The notes under the pieces were generated by a model. The model saw nothing but the letters and a program-made list of their open reading frames with translations. It was not told the DNA's origin and searched no databases. Shown in pieces: positions 61,201 to 64,000 of a DNA stretch of 64,000 nt (position 1 is the first letter of the stretch; every line of letters begins with the position of its first letter). The stretch is taken from positions 30,696,668-30,760,667 of the forward strand of contig NC_092569.1 in the NCBI RefSeq assembly GCF_037975245.1, given 5' to 3'. The translations under genes and the position numbers were made by a program. This DNA is from Apostichopus japonicus (taxonomy: Eukaryota > Echinodermata > Holothuroidea > Aspidochirotida > Stichopodidae).

Positions 61201-62893
61201 TACTTGACAAAAAGATACTTGTTGTCATATTATCTGCTTCAAATGTTAGATGATTTATTGATGTTTCACAAATAATTGTTGATCATTTAAGGTACATTGT
61301 GCTATCTCTTGTAACTGTGTGAGAAACAGATAAGTAGTTATTCTTATGTATATACATACATTGAAGAGCGTATTACATTAATGCGTTAATTGTGTTTTGT
61401 TATTGGTTTAATTAAACAGTTACCTACCCTGCTGACACATTTGCAAGTTGTTCCAATGTTTATATTGCAATAGGTCAACTATTAACACTTTGCGGAAGCA
61501 AATTTGAAACTACTTGCTGTATTGTACAAATCAGTTTTTTTTTCTTGTAGTTTGAATTTGATTTGTTAAATATTTTACCTTTAAACTGTTACAATAATGA
61601 AGAACTATTAGCTGGTCTCGTATATAACTTGGAGCTACTGTGCGTAACGCTACCACTGTATGTATACACAAATCTGATAAAAATTTTATTTTGACAAATT
61701 TAACGTCTGCGTATTAGGCCCACGGCTCCTTTCGAAAATCATTCCACAAGATAGAACATTTCAGTATAATGGAAGAAATATCGTAATTTGGACAATGAAA
61801 TTATTCAATAGGAACGTTAATTGAACATGTCCGTTTATGTATTTGTTCTTTTAAGTAAGCTAAACTTAATTTGCTTTATCATACTGATTGGGAAGATATT
61901 TTGACGGAGAGATAAATGTTGTATTTGGAAAATAAGAGTCGTTTAATGAACTAATAGAACAAATTTTCATCATTAAAAATAACATCAATAGTAGCTGATG
62001 TTATTTTCACTCGCATGTTACAACTAATGGTTATCTACACATATGAACGGTTTCGAGACTCTTACGGTTCCGTTACGAGAACTTTTAGTATTTGCGTTGA
62101 AGATATACGCGCAACTCTATACTTTATACTCTAACTCTATACTACTATACTCAATTTTATACAGAATTGTGTATGCTACAGAAGTTTAGATATATATATA
62201 TATATATATATATTTAAATATTAAAATACATACATTCCCTGTGCTTATGTATTTGTATACTTTGAATTGTTTCAAGGTTTTCTTTCAAACAGATTCGTGT
62301 TGATAATAAATAGCTTAACCTCTGCAACGGACGTGTAAAAAAGTTGATGTGCGGTTTACTAAAAGTTTATTGTTTTATTGTCTTAAATTTAATGATTTTA
62401 TTCAAAATTGGATATCACACAAATTGACCATAATGGACTGTTAAATGGGGAGGGGAGAGGTATATGCAAAATAAAGTGTAATTTTAAATAAATACATGTA
62501 ATAAAAGGAATGGCGTGAGATTATCTGTGTTCAGAATAATGCTCAATAACGCACAAAATATGTTTCAAAAAGTTACTGTTGAATGAGCCGATAGCTTATC
62601 AATCATAATATATTCTACGAACACACGTGGTAACAAGTCAGCGCAGGTAGATAGTATTTTGAGTTTAATATGTAGAAACACGTACGTCTTTTAAACTGAA
62701 GTGAAAGAACTGCTGAGTTCCAAGTTGTCAACCAATGCATCATTATACAAGTCGAAAAATACTTGATGGAATTTTAAGTTGAATATATCAATTTGTTTTA
62801 AAGAATGTTTTAGAGACTTACCCGAAATCCTTTTGAGTTTAAAAGCAGCAATACAGCTAAGACGAAAACATATTTTCTTCGAAGTTCTGCCAT
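51775..62893 (-). CDS. fibrinogen/TIL/EGF secreted protein, copy D (eight exons, intact)
   Basis: Exons on the minus strand: 62822-62893, 56904-56934, 55679-55851, 55108-55372, 54540-54748, 53853-54152, 53341-53602, 51775-52268. They sum to 1806 bp, giving 601 aa, with all boundaries GT-AG and all phases consistent. Order: signal MAELRRKYVFVLAVLLLLNS (1-24); Ser/Thr linker (25-35); first fibrinogen half-domain (about 38-180) without its P subdomain; TIL-like, nine Cys (181-250); EGF-like (about 251-312); second fibrinogen domain (about 313-601), with calcium-site region DNDGSS, GGWWY, an inserted Cys/Tyr-rich segment, SNLNG and TTTMKIQPSQ at the end. Expected to be secreted. A lectin-like pattern-recognition role is the common inference for invertebrate FReDs and is not shown here. 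Intron 1 (5.9 kb) holds a plus-strand LINE insertion. The only fully intact copy in the window. Confidence 0.85.
53341..53602 (-). CDS. copy D exon 7: fibrinogen middle
   Basis: 262 bp, phase 0 to 1, tatag acceptor, gtatgt donor. ILQRRTSSSVNFYRKWNEYK through HWIGNDKIYKLTNQ to GYNGNAG. Confidence 0.88.
53853..54152 (-). CDS. copy D exon 6: EGF-like module plus fibrinogen start
   Basis: 300 bp, phase 0 to 0. SDCSLRITCNSNVL, SCSEDATCEKRN, CYCNEWFEGNGVTC, then RDCSDLFAAD and EVYCEMSNGGWT, then gtaagt. Confidence 0.88.
54341..54440. promoter_or_regulatory. 57-bp direct duplication with four octamer motifs
   Basis: In the copy D intron between exons 5 and 6. Two near-identical 57-bp units, each with two perfect ATGCAAAT octamers on the plus strand about 17 bp apart. 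ATGCAAAT is the classic POU/Oct site. Copy C lacks it at the equivalent place (about 38330-38400). Function unknown. Confidence 0.4.
54540..54748 (-). CDS. copy D exon 5: TIL-like module
   Basis: 209 bp, phase 1 to 0, gcccag acceptor, gtaagt donor. WCLSNKNNLDNTCERTC, NPNNCVIPDPANPERCLC, DSCIPQEQCGCYVQGDG. Confidence 0.83.
55108..55372 (-). CDS. copy D exon 4: middle of the first fibrinogen half-domain
   Basis: 265 bp, phase 0 to 1, atcag acceptor, gtgaga donor. VIQRRVDGSIGFNLTWDEYK through FLIGNDKLSHLINQ to ITSLG and a short Gly/Asn tail. Confidence 0.87.
55679..55851 (-). CDS. copy D exon 3: start of the first fibrinogen half-domain
   Basis: 173 bp, phase 1 to 0, ctag acceptor, gtaagt donor. 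LFQTPGYPRDCHEILNQCSP, SGVHLIKPDQYPEPFPAYC, SSGGWT. Confidence 0.86.
56904..56934 (-). CDS. copy D exon 2: 31-bp micro-exon
   Basis: Between cctcag and gtaagt; encodes ISSSTTVNNS, phase 0 to 1. Too short to be found by ORF scanning; supported by the same exon in C and the same length in B. Confidence 0.78.
57420..58410 (+). mobile_element. 5'-truncated LINE with open C-terminal coding part
   Basis: An open frame at 57433-58290 (285 aa) resembles the C-terminal region of L1/Tx1-like LINE polyproteins: FQYRLLQRIIPSNNYLHLIK, then a zinc-binding CTFCHRYVETIEYLFYYCPL segment and a basic end. AATAAA at 58287 and an A-rich tail (58370-58400) follow. The matching place in copy C (about 41.2-41.3 kb) lacks it. 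ATATTAAA on both sides may be a target-site duplication (57413 and 58399). It sits in intron 1 of copy D, opposite to the gene. The frame reads through an A13 run at 58189-58206. Confidence 0.75.
58411..62815. repeat. intron 1 of copy D, homologous to intron 1 of A and C
   Basis: Non-coding; 58500-59660 matches copy C 41310-42300, and 60100-62300 is a single, more diverged version of the unit tandemly repeated in A and C (shared ctgggatgattgagtaatg with ctgggattattgcgtgatg). A (TA)n run lies at 62188-62212. Confidence 0.65.
62822..62893 (-). CDS. copy D exon 1: signal peptide
   Basis: 24 codons, MAELRRKYVFVLAVLLLLNS then KGFR, phase 0 at gtaagt. It lines up exactly with A and C and has no stop. 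Confidence 0.82.
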
Positions 62894-63010
62894 CGATCCC
62901 AAATGAAAAAGAGAAATTCACACAAACTAAAAGAGAGACTTGTCGACCTTCTGTGACAGTCAAAGGACTAATGAAGGAGAAATCGTTACCTAAGGAAGGA
63001 CCTTCATACG

Positions 63011-63035
63011 TACGGATGTCCATTAAATACATGTA
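63011..63035 (-). promoter_or_regulatory. putative core promoter, copy D
   Basis: Minus strand TATTTAA (63023-63029) directly followed by TGGACATCCGTACGTATGAA, about 130 bp before the ATG. Shared with the other three copies. Confidence 0.38.
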
Positions 63036-64000
63036 CATTAATGGCTAGTCACATTAAAAAAACACAAGATATGTTGTATGCAGTATAGTATGTCTCATAT
63101 GGGCATCTGTTAATACGAGTGCCTTTACTATGAATGGAAAATTTGGGGCTAAATTTTACTTAAAAGCTCTATTATTTGGAACGTTATTTAGATTTGTAGA
63201 ACTCGAAATTCAAGTATAAGGATACGACAAGAATGGTTATTTTACATCGCAACTATCAACTTATCTGTAGTTTGAACTTTTACTGAATTAAATGAGTATA
63301 TTTGCATTTATTTAGTGTGCCGAATATGGAAGGTCGCTCGGATTCGTGCAATAGTTATATCAACCAGTAGCATCTCTCGAGTATCAAACGAATCCCAGAA
63401 ATAGTATAATTATGTACCATTTTCAATAAAAGTGTTTGCTTGTTCGAGAGTTAGAACGATTAACAATATATTTGTTACAATAATATTTATGTTTTTTTTT
63501 TCTAATTATTTTTTACAAAAATCAAACATGAAGTGAACAGTAGATGAGACATAATTCCCTTTTTGTGATATGGAACAGGAACTATTCATTCCTTGTAAAG
63601 TTGACGAACACATTTGTTTCAATGTATTGTATACAAGTGTTTTAACTGCTTAAAAACATTACAGATGTAATTAAAAAGGTCATATCTACAATTCTCAGTA
63701 ATGGCATGTATAGGTTACAATATGCTACACAACGCGGCAAGCTGAAACACGGAATGGTATCACAAACCGTATGACTTCATATGATCTAGCCATGTAGCAC
63801 TGTTTCATCTGATGTCATCACAAGGAAATACGTAATATCGATTAATCATGTTATCTGATTCTTACTACAATGATAGACTACAACAATTTTACCTTAATGA
63901 TTATCTGTGCAGAGAAATCAGACTTTATACTTTTTTTCAGGAATTTAATTATTTCCATACACCTTCTTCACATAACGTATTAGCGGTATATGACCAAACT
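63036..64000. repeat. 5' flank of copy D, runs off the window
   Basis: Homologous to 11500-13700 and 46980-48540 with large deletions. No gene recognised. Confidence 0.55.
63810..63830 (+). promoter_or_regulatory. conserved flank motif TGATGTCATCACAAGGAAAT, copy D
   Basis: About 0.9 kb upstream of the copy D ATG. Here the core is the palindromic TGATGTCATCA form of the motif seen in A, B and C. Confidence 0.35.

Overview
The window looks like nuclear DNA of a marine invertebrate deuterostome. It is AT-rich, intron-rich and full of decayed transposons, and its genes are built from short exons with GT-AG introns. The dominant content is fibrinogen-related (FReD) secreted proteins combined with EGF-like and TIL-like cysteine-rich modules. 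Such proteins are expanded in echinoderms (for example the fibrinogen-like proteins of sea cucumbers), so a holothurian or other echinoderm is my best guess. That is inference; no marker gene in the window settles it.

The backbone is a tandem array of four copies of one multi-exon gene, all on the minus strand, with stop codons at 4126 (A), 16845 (B), 35904 (C) and 51775 (D). I rebuilt the exons from splice sites, reading phase and four-way comparison. The shared plan is: signal-peptide exon (phase 0 end); 31-bp micro-exon; first fibrinogen half-domain on two exons (173 + 265 bp); TIL-like exon (209-212 bp); a 300-bp exon carrying an EGF-like module and the start of a second fibrinogen domain; 262-bp middle exon; last exon of about 480-500 bp. 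Two features are unusual. The first fibrinogen domain lacks its C-terminal (P) subdomain and runs straight into the TIL-like module. The second is complete but carries a Cys/Tyr-rich, length-variable insertion of about 75-85 residues between the GGWWY motif and the SNLNG motif.

The copies differ in health. D (51775-62893) is open and correctly spliced throughout (601 aa predicted). C (35904-46820) is identical in plan (597 aa) but its signal exon has a stop at codon 8. B (16845-28825, 672 aa) has an extra chimeric EGF/TIL exon, a different signal peptide, and a GT-to-AT change at one donor. A (4126-11335) is a clear pseudogene: an internal deletion removed exons 2-5 and the start of exon 6, and the rest of exon 6 has a frameshift.

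The space around the genes is mostly duplicated flank and intron: intron 1 of A, C and D is homologous, with an internal duplication of about 2 kb in A and C, and the 5' flanks of all four copies share a motif with core TGACATCA or TGATGTCATCA. Mobile-element remnants include three L1/Tx1-like LINE fragments (2020-3610 minus, 49874-50560 minus, 57420-58410 plus), foldback repeats, a 72-bp perfect palindrome (31744-31815), a long (TA)n tract (32882-33068) and, right beside it, a sequence that folds as a small type I hammerhead ribozyme (33067-33114). The stretches 1-2020, 15260-16844, 24620-28700 and 28980-31370 hold little I can identify.
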